In this document: positions 34,904-43,172 of the stretch, piece after piece
Layout of the letters: the number at the start of each line of letters is the position of its first letter
How positions within the stretch are numbered: position 1 is the first letter of the stretch
Source: JAOUGY01 sp963792365
GTDB taxonomy: Bacteria; Actinomycetota; Acidimicrobiia; Spongiisociales; ZC4RG35
DNA length: 64,000 nt
Reading direction: 5' to 3'
NCBI GenBank assembly: GCA_963792365.1
Contig: CAWBVW010000007.1
Span: forward strand, 62,001 to 126,000
Notes under the pieces: generated by a model
The model's input: the letters and a program-made list of their open reading frames with translations, nothing else
Databases searched by the model: none
Told to the model about the DNA's origin: nothing
Position numbers and translations under genes: made by a program

Positions 34904-36133
34904 ATGTCTGAGACACCGTGGAAAACCGACCAGTGGTTTTCGAGCCCGTGGAATTATCTCCCGGAAGTCACCGAAGGATTCCAGATCCCCGAGAAGGTGG
35001 AAATCCACGATGTGACCCTTCGTGACGGTGAGCAACAGGCGGGTGTCGAGTTCACCGCCGATGACAAGGTCCGGATCGCCGAGGCCCTCGCAGAGGCCGG
35101 CATCCACCGGATAGAAGCCGGGCTGCCGGCCGTTTCACCGGCCGACAAGGAGGCCATCGAGCGAATGGTCGCAGCCGACCTCCCGACCGAGATATATGCG
35201 TTTTCCCGATGCATGATCGCCGACGTGGATCTGGCCGCAGAGTGTGGAGTCAAGGGCGTGGTGATGGAGGTCCCCGCCAGCCATCACCTCATCGAGAAGG
35301 CCTACCAATGGCCGGTCGAGAAGGCGATTGCGGCGAGCGTGGAGTCCACCAAGCACGCTCATGAGAACGGTCTACAGGTGACGTTCTTCCCGATCGATGC
35401 CACCCGGGCCTCGATGACCGAGCTGCTCGACGACCTGGAGACGGTCGCCACCGAGGGACACGTCGACAAGATCGCCCTGGTCGACACGTTCGGAGTGACC
35501 TCGCCGCATGCGATCAGCTATTACACGAGGCGTGTTCGGGAACGGCTCGACGTTCCACTGGAGACGCATTTCCACATGGACTTCGGCATGGGCGTCGCCA
35601 ACTCGATTCTCGCACTCACCGAAGGAGCTTCTGTCATCCACACCACGGTGAGCGGCCTCGGCGAGCGTGCAGGCAATGCCCCGACCGAGGAGACGGTGCT
35701 GGCGTTGCTCACGATGTACGGAATCGACACGGGCATCGACACCACCAAGTTCACCTCGATCGCACGCCTGGTGGCCGAGCTGTCCGGGGTCGTCCAGCCT
35801 TCGAACCGACCCGTCACCGGAGACATGCTGTACAACGTCGAGTCCGGCATCATCACGACGTGGGTGAAGAACGTCGGCGACGATCTCGTCGAGCCCTTCC
35901 CCTACCGGCCTGAGTTGGTTGGACAGGCAGACCCGAAGATCGTGCTGGGCAAGGGCTCAGGCCTCGACTCGGTTGCCATCTGGCTCGGTCGCCACGGCAT
36001 CTATGACGCCGAGACCAAGGAGATCGAGGCGATCCTCGCCGAGGTCAAGGGACGTTCTCTGGCGAAGAAGGGACTCCTCGACGACGACGAGTTCTTGGAC
36101 ATCGTGCGGGAGGTGTTGCCCGACAGGGTGTGA
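34904..36133 (+). CDS. HMG-lyase-like (isopropylmalate/homocitrate synthase family) aldolase
   Basis: 409 residues. DRE-TIM metallolyase: the signature HDVTLRDGEQQAGVEF (residues 35-50), metal-binding HFHMDFG near residue 225, and GLGERAGNAPTE near residue 252. The C-terminal communication-type region lacks the LeuA regulatory domain, so leucine biosynthesis is unlikely. Reactions in this family condense acetyl-CoA with a 2-keto acid or split a hydroxyacyl-CoA. First gene of the plus-strand run to 41597, and divergent from the ureide module. Together with the M24 protein 46 bp downstream it suggests a small independent unit. Confidence 0.85.
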   Translation: MSETPWKTDQWFSSPWNYLPEVTEGFQIPEKVEIHDVTLRDGEQQAGVEFTADDKVRIAEALAEAGIHRIEAGLPAVSPADKEAIERMVAADLPTEIYAFSRCMIADVDLAAECGVKGVVMEVPASHHLIEKAYQWPVEKAIAASVESTKHAHENGLQVTFFPIDATRASMTELLDDLETVATEGHVDKIALVDTFGVTSPHAISYYTRRVRERLDVPLETHFHMDFGMGVANSILALTEGASVIHTTVSGLGERAGNAPTEETVLALLTMYGIDTGIDTTKFTSIARLVAELSGVVQPSNRPVTGDMLYNVESGIITTWVKNVGDDLVEPFPYRPELVGQADPKIVLGKGSGLDSVAIWLGRHGIYDAETKEIEAILAEVKGRSLAKKGLLDDDEFLDIVREVLPDRV

Positions 36134-36178
36134 CTCTGAGCCAACAGAGAGAGTATTGGTAGAGAAAGGATCGAACCT

Positions 36179-37417
36179 ATGAGAGAGGCGTTCTTCGGCC
36201 TCAGCACCGATTGGAAAGAGGGAATCAACTGGGCGACCGTCCGGGATTGGCGTCTCAAGCGCGCCCACGCCGAGATGGAGAAGGCCGGCCTCGGCGCCCT
36301 CCTTCTGTTCTACGACGAGAACATGCGCTACGTCTCGTCGACGCTCACGCCAGGGTGGAATCGGCTCAAGCCAGGGCTCCGGTACGTCGTGCTTCCCGCA
36401 GGCAAACCGCCGATCGTGTACGAGCAGGGCGACATCGGCTTCCATCTCGAAGTCCACAACCCGTGGATCCCGAAGGAGAACATCCGGCACTCGTACATCT
36501 GGATCAAGGGCGCCGTTGGTCCGGCCGCCGAGCAGCAGGTCAACAAGTTCGTGAACTCGCTCATGAATGACCTCGAAGAGGCCGGCGTCAAGGACATGCC
36601 GCTCGGCGTCGATTTCATCGACATCAACCTGATGCGTGAGTTCGAGAAGCGGAACATCAACTGGACAGACGGCATGACGCCGATGATGAATGCCAGGGCC
36701 GTCAAGAGCCCCGACGAGATCATGGCGTTCTCGATCGTTGGATCGATCTGCGACTACGTCCACTACGAGCTGACCAACTACTTGAAGCCAGGCATGACCG
36801 AGAACGAGGTCGCGGCCTTCGGATTCGAGAAGCTGTATTCGATCCCCGGCATGGAGGACGTCGAAGACGTCATCGTGTCCTCCGGTCCCAATGCCTGGCC
36901 CAACTGGCGGAACTTCTCGGATCGGATGATCCGTCCGGGAGAACTCGTCATCATCGACCTGGCTGCCCTCACGTGGAACGGCTTCAAGTCGTGCTGCTAC
37001 CGCACGTACTGCGTCGGTGGCAAGCCGACCGACGAGCACAAGGCCACGTACGAAGAAGCGCACCGCTGGCTGTGGGACTCGATAGAGATGGTCAAGCCAG
37101 GAGTGACCACCGCGGACGTCGCCGCCAAGTGGCCGTCGGCTCAAGAGGCGTGGGGCTACGAGGAAGAGGACCAGGCTGCCGCCAACAACTGGGGGCATGG
37201 TCTGGGACTAGCCCAATACGACCCACCGGTCATCTCGCGTATCTGGTCGCTCGACCATCCGGTCGAGATCCAGAAAGGCATGACGTTCGCTCTGGAGACC
37301 CAGCACGGCAAGCTTCACGACCATGGAGTGCGCCTGGAGGAGATGCTCTACGTCACCGACACCGGGTACGAGATGGTGACCACCTACAAGCAGCACGAGA
37401 TCATCGAGATCGACTGA
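36179..37417 (+). CDS. M24-family protein (Xaa-Pro peptidase/creatinase fold), altered metal site
   Basis: 412 residues. N-terminal creatinase domain and C-terminal pita-bread domain. The expected metal ligands are D260 in VIIDLAALTWNG, H340 in NNWGHGLGL, E373 in FALETQHG and E387/E388 in RLEEMLYVTD. The second Asp of the usual DxGxxxxGYxSD motif is Cys (C272 of KSCCYRTY). Loss of one ligand is known for creatinase and for lyases such as DddP in this fold, so it may not be a peptidase. AAAGGATCG upstream is the ribosome site. A hairpin follows the stop (37437-37470). Confidence 0.82.
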   Translation: MREAFFGLSTDWKEGINWATVRDWRLKRAHAEMEKAGLGALLLFYDENMRYVSSTLTPGWNRLKPGLRYVVLPAGKPPIVYEQGDIGFHLEVHNPWIPKENIRHSYIWIKGAVGPAAEQQVNKFVNSLMNDLEEAGVKDMPLGVDFIDINLMREFEKRNINWTDGMTPMMNARAVKSPDEIMAFSIVGSICDYVHYELTNYLKPGMTENEVAAFGFEKLYSIPGMEDVEDVIVSSGPNAWPNWRNFSDRMIRPGELVIIDLAALTWNGFKSCCYRTYCVGGKPTDEHKATYEEAHRWLWDSIEMVKPGVTTADVAAKWPSAQEAWGYEEEDQAAANNWGHGLGLAQYDPPVISRIWSLDHPVEIQKGMTFALETQHGKLHDHGVRLEEMLYVTDTGYEMVTTYKQHEIIEID

Positions 37418-37436
37418 CAATCGATCCCGCGTCCTT

Positions 37437-37470
37437 GAGGCCGCCCATCCTCCTCCTGGTGGGCGGCCTC
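37437..37470 (+). terminator. Terminator-like hairpin after the M24 gene
   Basis: GAGGCCGCCCA (37437-37447) and TGGGCGGCCTC (37460-37470) are perfect 11-base arms with a 12-base loop. It lies 20 bp after the stop and 21 bp before the next ATG. No T-run follows, so termination may be partial, or the stem may act in mRNA stability. Confidence 0.6.
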
Positions 37471-37490
37471 GCCACGTAGATTCTGTCTTC

Positions 37491-39158
37491 ATGATCCTCA
37501 CACTCGATCAGCCCCAGGCAACAGACCCGCTGGTTTCCGGCGCCAAGGCCGCATGGTTGGCGCGAGCCCGACAAGCCGGACTTCCCGTGCTCGACGGCAT
37601 CGTCGTGCCCGTAGAGGTGTCAAAGCGTGCGATGGCGCTCGCGATGCGGGTGATGGAGCAGCGAGGGTCCGGCGGCGCCCGCCTCGCCATCACCGGGATG
37701 GCGCTCCCGGACGAACTGACCGACGCACTCGAAGCCGGCGCCGCCCACATGCCCGAGCCGATGGTCGTGCGTTCATCGACCCTGCTGGAAGAACGAGGCG
37801 AGTGGTCCGGGGCATTCACCTCATACCTCGACATCAACCACGGCGAGCTCGCCACCGCAGTGAAGGGCTGCTGGGCTTCGTCGTTCACCGTCCATACTCT
37901 GGAGCGTTTCAAGGCGGCGGGTGTGACGCCAGGCTCCGCGTCCATGGCCGTGATGGTGCAGCCCTTGCTGACCACGAACTTCGGCGGCACCGCACGCATC
38001 AGCGGCGATGATGTGCTGGTCGTGGGCGTGGCCGGGTCTCCAGCCCCGCTGGTGCAGGGCTGGGAGCCTGGCGCCCACGTTCGCGTCGGTCCGTCTGGGA
38101 AGACATCCGGTGAAGCCGGCATCGAGTTGCTCGGTTCGGAACTGCCTGTCCGGGTTGCGGATGTCCTTCGATCGGCACACGAAACGCTCGGCGTCACCTC
38201 GTGTGAATGGGGATCGGCCGACGGCGCAGTGACGCTGTTTCAGGTGATGCGCTCGGTGGTCGAGCCCGGTGTCGCGCTCGATGCACCGGCAGAGCTCGCC
38301 AGCCCCTTGGCGCTCCAGGTCGCGCGGGCGGCTCGCCGCGCACCCGGTCCGTTGGGCGAGGCGCTGATCCTGCCCTGGGCGCTCGCGGCGCCCGATCTGT
38401 TGGAGTCCGAAATCGCACCGGTCGACATCGACCCCATGGAAGCGCTCCGGGCCGGCACACAGCACGCGGCCACGCTCACCGCCGCCGTGTGGAGCCGGCC
38501 GAAGCCGGTTGCTCTTTCCGACTCGCAACATGCGCTCCGCGCACTGCGAAGCAGCGACCCCGGCGACGCGCTGGCCGAGGTCGGCCAACTTCGGCGCCCC
38601 GATCCGGACCAAGCACGACTCGTCCTCGGGCTCGTTGCGAGGGTCCGTGAGGCGCTTGTTGCCAAAGGAGCCGTGAGCAAGCCCGAGCAGGCGTGGCACA
38701 TCGACCCGGCGTCGGCGGCGAAGATCCTGGGATCAGAGGAATCCCCTCTTCTTCGAGACCGCATCGGATTCGATCGCTGGGAACCGTTCGACGCCGGGGT
38801 GGTGCTGGCTCGAGGCACGACCGTCGAGGGCACACCGGCGGCCCCCGGGGTGGCGGTGGGCAGGCTCTGCTTCGTGGCTGGGCCTGGGGACTCTGCAGCA
38901 TTCCGGGCACGGGACGTCCTGGTGGGCACCCATCCCCTGCCAAACCACGCAGCCCTGCTCTGGGACGCAGCCGCCCTGGTGACGACGGGCGGCGGGCCGG
39001 GTGCCCACCTCTTCGAGTCGGCGCGAGCACTCGCGATTCCCGCCGTGTGTGGCATCCACCTCGACGAGGCATTGGAAAAGCCTCTCAACCGGCTCGATGG
39101 GACCTACGTCATCGCGGTCGACGGTTCGAACGGCACAGTGGCGGTGATGCCGTGGTGA
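37491..39158 (+). CDS. Compact PEP-synthase-like phosphotransferase (ATP-binding and His domains only)
   Basis: 555 residues. The N-terminal half resembles the PEP synthase/pyruvate-phosphate dikinase ATP-binding domain: MVVRSSTLLEERGEWSGAFTS near residues 87-107 and SMAVMVQPLL near residue 150. The C-terminus is a phosphohistidine swivelling domain ending TTGGGPGAHLFESARALAIPAV with H506 as likely phospho-acceptor. The C-terminal PEP/pyruvate domain is missing, as in rifampin phosphotransferase-type enzymes, though this protein is much shorter. It may transfer phosphate to an unknown small molecule. Its GTGA stop/start couples it to the next three genes. Confidence 0.72.
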   Translation: MILTLDQPQATDPLVSGAKAAWLARARQAGLPVLDGIVVPVEVSKRAMALAMRVMEQRGSGGARLAITGMALPDELTDALEAGAAHMPEPMVVRSSTLLEERGEWSGAFTSYLDINHGELATAVKGCWASSFTVHTLERFKAAGVTPGSASMAVMVQPLLTTNFGGTARISGDDVLVVGVAGSPAPLVQGWEPGAHVRVGPSGKTSGEAGIELLGSELPVRVADVLRSAHETLGVTSCEWGSADGAVTLFQVMRSVVEPGVALDAPAELASPLALQVARAARRAPGPLGEALILPWALAAPDLLESEIAPVDIDPMEALRAGTQHAATLTAAVWSRPKPVALSDSQHALRALRSSDPGDALAEVGQLRRPDPDQARLVLGLVARVREALVAKGAVSKPEQAWHIDPASAAKILGSEESPLLRDRIGFDRWEPFDAGVVLARGTTVEGTPAAPGVAVGRLCFVAGPGDSAAFRARDVLVGTHPLPNHAALLWDAAALVTTGGGPGAHLFESARALAIPAVCGIHLDEALEKPLNRLDGTYVIAVDGSNGTVAVMPW

Positions 39159-40039
39159 CCGGAGCCACGATCCGGCGGGTCGGCATGATCGGTCTCGGAG
39201 TCATGGGCGGATCGACCGGTCGACATCTCGTGGCGGCAGGTTTTGACGTGCACGGTTTCGACGTCGATCCGGATCGGCGCGCCGCGTTCGCCGGTCTTGG
39301 GGCGACGATTCACGAGTCTGCAGCCGACGTGTCTCGCGTTGCCGACACGATCATCACGTGGCTCCCCTCGTCCCAAGCCCTCGCAGACACCGTCGACGAG
39401 GTGATCGGTGCCGCCGTGCCGGGCACGGTGCTCATCGAGATGGGGACGCTGTCCTTGACCGCCAAACACGCCGCTCGGGAGCGCCTCGCAGCCTCCGGCA
39501 TCTCGATGCTCGACTGCCCGGTGAGCGGAACAGGACGCCAGGCGGAGGACGCAACCCTCGTCGTGTACGGATCGGGTCCAAGAGAAGTCTTCGACTTGCA
39601 CGCACCGGTCTTCGAGCCGATGGGATCCTGGCGATACCTGGGCGAGTTCGGCAACGGCATCGTCATGAAGTTCATCGCAAATCTCTTGGTCACCGTTCAC
39701 ACGCTCGCTGCCGCGGAAGCCCACAATCTGGCCGCCGTGGCCGGCATGGACCCGGCCCTGGTTCAACAGGTGATCGCCGAGGGAGTCGGGTCTTCTCGCA
39801 TGTGGGAGATCAGGGGATCGATGATGGCCAAAGACTCCTACGAGCCCCCGGCCGGGCGCCTCGACATCATCAAGAAGGACGCCGGGCTGATCGTCGACTA
39901 CGCCAGGGAGAGCCTCGTGGCCACCCCGGCGCTCGACCTGGCCCTCGATCTCTTTCGGGATGCATCGGATGAGGGCCTGGGGGCGCTCGACGCAGCAGCG
40001 ATCAGGATTCATCTGCAACACATGGGAGGTTCGAGATGA
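39155..40039 (+). CDS. 3-hydroxyisobutyrate/beta-hydroxyacid dehydrogenase family
   Basis: 294 residues from GTG 39155. Rossmann motif VGMIGLGVMGGSTGRHL (residues 9-25), substrate motif DCPVSGTGRQAEDATL near residue 120, and catalytic K172 in GNGIVMKFIANLL. These oxidise beta-hydroxy acids such as 3-hydroxyisobutyrate, tartronate semialdehyde's alcohol or 2-hydroxymethylglutarate with NAD(P). Overlaps GTGA with the phosphotransferase and ATGA with the SDR downstream, so the four genes 37491-41597 are one unit. Confidence 0.9.
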   Translation: MTGATIRRVGMIGLGVMGGSTGRHLVAAGFDVHGFDVDPDRRAAFAGLGATIHESAADVSRVADTIITWLPSSQALADTVDEVIGAAVPGTVLIEMGTLSLTAKHAARERLAASGISMLDCPVSGTGRQAEDATLVVYGSGPREVFDLHAPVFEPMGSWRYLGEFGNGIVMKFIANLLVTVHTLAAAEAHNLAAVAGMDPALVQQVIAEGVGSSRMWEIRGSMMAKDSYEPPAGRLDIIKKDAGLIVDYARESLVATPALDLALDLFRDASDEGLGALDAAAIRIHLQHMGGSR

Positions 40040-40776
40040 CCGGTCGGCTCGACGGTCGCCACCTTCTCATCACCGGTGCGGCCGGCGGCATCGGTTCGAC
40101 GCTCGCCCGTGGTCTGATCGACGAGGGTGCCCGCCTGTTTCTGGGCGATCAACGGCGAGAAGTGTCCGACCTGGCAGATGAAATCGGTGCGGGCTGGGTC
40201 GAGGTCGACGTGCGCGACCAAAGGTCGGTCGAGGCGATGGTGCAGCAGGCGATCGACCACGGCGGAATGCTCGACGGGCTCGTGTGCGCCCATGGGCTGT
40301 CCACCTATGTGCCATTCCTGGATCTCTCGCTCGACGAGTGGAATCGGATCATCGAGGTGAACCTGACCGGAGACTTCCTGGTGGGTCAGGCGGTGGCGAG
40401 GAAGATGGTCGAGGCGGAGGTTGGCGGATCGTTCGTGATGATCGCCTCGACACTCGGGTGGGTCGGCGCCAAGCACCGGATCCATTACCTCTCATCGAAA
40501 GGCGGCGTGAACATGCTCACTCGGGGGATGGCGCTCGATCTCACCGAGCACCACATACGGGTCAACGCCATCGGCCCCGGAGCGATTGTCACCGAGATGA
40601 CCCGTCCCCGCTGGGACGACGCAGCGGCGCTGGCCGCGACGGAGGCCAGAACACCGATGGGGAGGATGGGCCAGCCTGAGGAGTTGGTCGGGGGCGTGGT
40701 CTATCTGCTCTCGGATGAGGCTTCGTTCACCACGGGAACCACGCTCTACATCGACGGCGGTTGGACGGCCCAGTGA
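40036..40776 (+). CDS. SDR-family oxidoreductase
   Basis: 246 residues. Normal classical SDR: TGAAGGIGSTLARGL, a NAG-equivalent AHGLSTY, Ser in IASTLGWVG, catalytic YLSSK near residue 155 and the C-terminal YIDGGWTAQ. The loop LVCAHGLS replaces NNAG, which is a mild oddity. Third gene of a four-gene overlapping operon, start overlap ATGA, end overlap with GTG 40773. It likely acts on the same hydroxy- or keto-acid as the beta-hydroxyacid dehydrogenase upstream. Confidence 0.9.
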   Translation: MTGRLDGRHLLITGAAGGIGSTLARGLIDEGARLFLGDQRREVSDLADEIGAGWVEVDVRDQRSVEAMVQQAIDHGGMLDGLVCAHGLSTYVPFLDLSLDEWNRIIEVNLTGDFLVGQAVARKMVEAEVGGSFVMIASTLGWVGAKHRIHYLSSKGGVNMLTRGMALDLTEHHIRVNAIGPGAIVTEMTRPRWDDAAALAATEARTPMGRMGQPEELVGGVVYLLSDEASFTTGTTLYIDGGWTAQ

Positions 40777-41597
40777 CTCGAGCCGAGCCGATCCGCATCG
40801 AGACCGACACCCAGCCTCTCGACGGTCTGTGGTACCAGCCCGATGGTGAGGTTCGAGGGGTCGTGCAGCTGTTCCACGGCAACACCATGAACTTCTACGT
40901 CGGCCCGCCCCGGTTCCTCCCCCCTGTCCTCACCGAGCGGGGATTCGCCTGTCTCGCCTACAACCGTCGAGGGCACGACGTGCTGTCGAACCGAGACAGC
41001 CGAGCCCTCGAAGGTGGTGCTTTCCAGACGGCCGCAGAGATGCTCGAAGACAACATCCTCGCCCATCGGTGGATCACCGAACAAGGATTCGGCCCTCCCA
41101 TCCTGATCGGCCACTCCAACGGCGGGACCCTGGCAGCCCGGCACGCCGCCGACCACTCCGACGTCCCGGCACTGGTCCTGCTCTCCGCCCACCGAGGCGG
41201 CAAGGATCTGATGCGAATGATCGCAGCCCACGGTCTCATGGCCGGTGATCGGTACGAGGAGATCACCGCGCAAGCCCGATACCTGGTTGCCGAAGGCAGA
41301 GGAGACGAGCTGATGCTCGTGCCCGGATGGTGGTACGTCATCTCGGCGGGGACATACTGCGAATACCTCGACAACATCCCGGATCTACTGGAGGCCGCAC
41401 GGTCCCTGACCTGCCCGACGCTCACCATCCGCGGCGATGAAGAGCCGTCGGATCTGTATCCCGCCGAGGAGTTCGCCCGTCTGTGCCCAGCGCAGGTGGA
41501 CGTCGAAGTGCTCGACGATTGTGGGCACTACTACCTCGGCCGGGAGTCCGACGCCGCCTCGCTGATCGCCGATTGGTTGGACGCTCGGTTCGAGTGA
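40773..41597 (+). CDS. Alpha/beta hydrolase
   Basis: 274 residues from GTG 40773. Nucleophile elbow GHSNGG (Ser near residue 117), acid in RGDEEPSD near residue 220 and catalytic His in DCGHYYLG near residue 251. Oxyanion-type motif LFHGNTMNFYVG is near residue 33. The lid region is Met/Trp-rich. It is an esterase, lactonase or C-C hydrolase for a small substrate. Last gene of the operon that begins with the phosphotransferase; the following 107 bp before a convergent cyclase gene hold no obvious terminator. Confidence 0.88.
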   Translation: MTRAEPIRIETDTQPLDGLWYQPDGEVRGVVQLFHGNTMNFYVGPPRFLPPVLTERGFACLAYNRRGHDVLSNRDSRALEGGAFQTAAEMLEDNILAHRWITEQGFGPPILIGHSNGGTLAARHAADHSDVPALVLLSAHRGGKDLMRMIAAHGLMAGDRYEEITAQARYLVAEGRGDELMLVPGWWYVISAGTYCEYLDNIPDLLEAARSLTCPTLTIRGDEEPSDLYPAEEFARLCPAQVDVEVLDDCGHYYLGRESDAASLIADWLDARFE

Positions 41598-41704
41598 TGG
41601 TGGCGGCGGTTCGGTCACAACGCCACTCGACACCACATACCTCCGGGCATCCACGTCTTCATCACCGCCCCGGCTTCTCAGCCTTCCGGGAGGTGTTCCT
41701 GCTG

Positions 41705-42394
41705 TCAGTCCTCGACGATCGCCACCGCCCGAGTGGGTCCGCCGTGGGCGCCGACCACCTTCAGCGGGAACCCGACGAAGGTGAAACGAGTGCCGACCAC
41801 TTCGGTCAGGACCAGGTTCTCGTAGTGAGTGATGTGCTCACGTCTTCCCATCATGTGGATGGGATAGGTGGTGGAGATGGGATTGTCCGGAGTTGGCGAG
41901 TCCACTCCAAAAGCCTTGATCCCCTTCTCCACGATCCACTCGGCAGCTTCGGCACCGAGACCGGCAAAGGCCGACAGGTATCTCGAGTCACCGGCGTACT
42001 TGTCGTAGGTGGCGGTGTAGAAGAAGCACAGGTCTCCGGCGTTCACTTCGAGCCCCGCCTTCGACAGACCCTCCTCGATGTGGTCGGGCGTGATGTCCGT
42101 TTGCTCCGGCACCGACGAGACGTCGACGCACACGGCCGGCCCATAGAACAGGTCGAGCGGCATCTGGTCGATGGTGGAAGCATCCGGGTCCGGATCGAGA
42201 TGGCTGAACGAGTCGACGTGCGTTGGCCCGTTGTCGTTGAGCATGAACCCCCACGTCTGGAACGAGAATCCGCTGGTGAATCTCGGGGCCGTCTCCTCGT
42301 GGGTCGCGTGTTGGAAGGTCACCGTCTTGAGGTGACCCGGATACACCTTCATGCCTTCGTAGATGGGCTGGGACAGATCGATCAACCGTGACAT
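41705..42394 (-). CDS. Cyclase-family metal-dependent hydrolase (kynurenine formamidase-like)
   Basis: 229 residues. N-terminal LIDLSQPIYEGMKVYPGH and the metal-binding NGPTHVDSFSHLDP (HxDxxxH, near residues 56-69) are diagnostic. The family includes kynurenine formamidase, isatin hydrolase and other amide/lactone hydrolases. The Trp-containing GFSFQTWGFMLNDNG block resembles isatin hydrolase-type members, but only loosely. Last gene of a three-gene minus-strand unit with an SDR and a HisD-like dehydrogenase (10-bp gap to the SDR). Confidence 0.87.
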   Translation of the reverse strand: MSRLIDLSQPIYEGMKVYPGHLKTVTFQHATHEETAPRFTSGFSFQTWGFMLNDNGPTHVDSFSHLDPDPDASTIDQMPLDLFYGPAVCVDVSSVPEQTDITPDHIEEGLSKAGLEVNAGDLCFFYTATYDKYAGDSRYLSAFAGLGAEAAEWIVEKGIKAFGVDSPTPDNPISTTYPIHMMGRREHITHYENLVLTEVVGTRFTFVGFPLKVVGAHGGPTRAVAIVED

Positions 42395-42404
42395 CGGTGC
42401 TCCT

Positions 42405-43172
42405 TCAGTACATGACCACGCCGGCGTTGACGTTCAGATCCACCCCGGTCAGCGCCGACGACCGATCCGAGGCCAGATAGAGGGCGGCATCGGCGATGTC
42501 CGAAGGCTGGGTGAGCCGCCCGATCGGTGATTGCGCCTTGAACTCCGCTTCCACGACAGCTTCCGACACCCCGCGCGCCTCGGCCTGGGCGCCGATCACC
42601 CAGTCGAGCCGGGGACCTTGGACAAAGCCGGGTGAGATGAGGTTGACGCGAACCCCGTGCTCTCCCGCCTCCACGGCCAGAGTCCGAACGAGACCGACCA
42701 GCGCCATCTTCGTCGACGTGTAGGCCGTCCGCCCGTACAGCGGTCGCTTGCCCGAGATCGACCCGATCACGATCACCGAGCCGGATCCCCGTTCGATCAT
42801 GCCGGGAAGCAGCGCCCGAGCCGTGAGGAACACGCCCTTCACATTCACATCGAAGGCCGCATCCCAGTCGCCGGGGTCGAGCTCCCAAAGCACCCCACTC
42901 GGACCGCCGATGCCACTGTTGGCCACCACCACGTCGGCGGCACGCCCGGTCCCGTCGACGGCCGAGGACAGCTCGGCGACCGAGGCCTCGGTGGTGACAT
43001 CGGTTTCGACCACCACGGCGGTGCCGCCGCCGGCCTCCACCATTGCGGCGGTCTCCGTGAGGTTTGTCCGATTGCGGGCGGCCAGCACAACGGTGTCGCC
43101 GAGCGCTCCGAACGCGGTGGCGATGACCCGTCCTATGCCTTGGCTGGCCCCGGTGACGACGACGGTTCTCAT
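42405..43172 (-). CDS. SDR-family oxidoreductase
   Basis: 255 residues. TGASQGIGRVIATAFG at the N-terminus, VANSGIGG in place of NNAG, Ser in IGSISGKRPL, catalytic YTSTK near residue 151 and C-terminal LNVNAGVVMY. The start ATG overlaps the stop of the HisD-like gene (ATGA at 43169-43172). It probably oxidises or reduces the alcohol also recognised by that dehydrogenase. Confidence 0.9.
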   Translation of the reverse strand: MRTVVVTGASQGIGRVIATAFGALGDTVVLAARNRTNLTETAAMVEAGGGTAVVVETDVTTEASVAELSSAVDGTGRAADVVVANSGIGGPSGVLWELDPGDWDAAFDVNVKGVFLTARALLPGMIERGSGSVIVIGSISGKRPLYGRTAYTSTKMALVGLVRTLAVEAGEHGVRVNLISPGFVQGPRLDWVIGAQAEARGVSEAVVEAEFKAQSPIGRLTQPSDIADAALYLASDRSSALTGVDLNVNAGVVMY

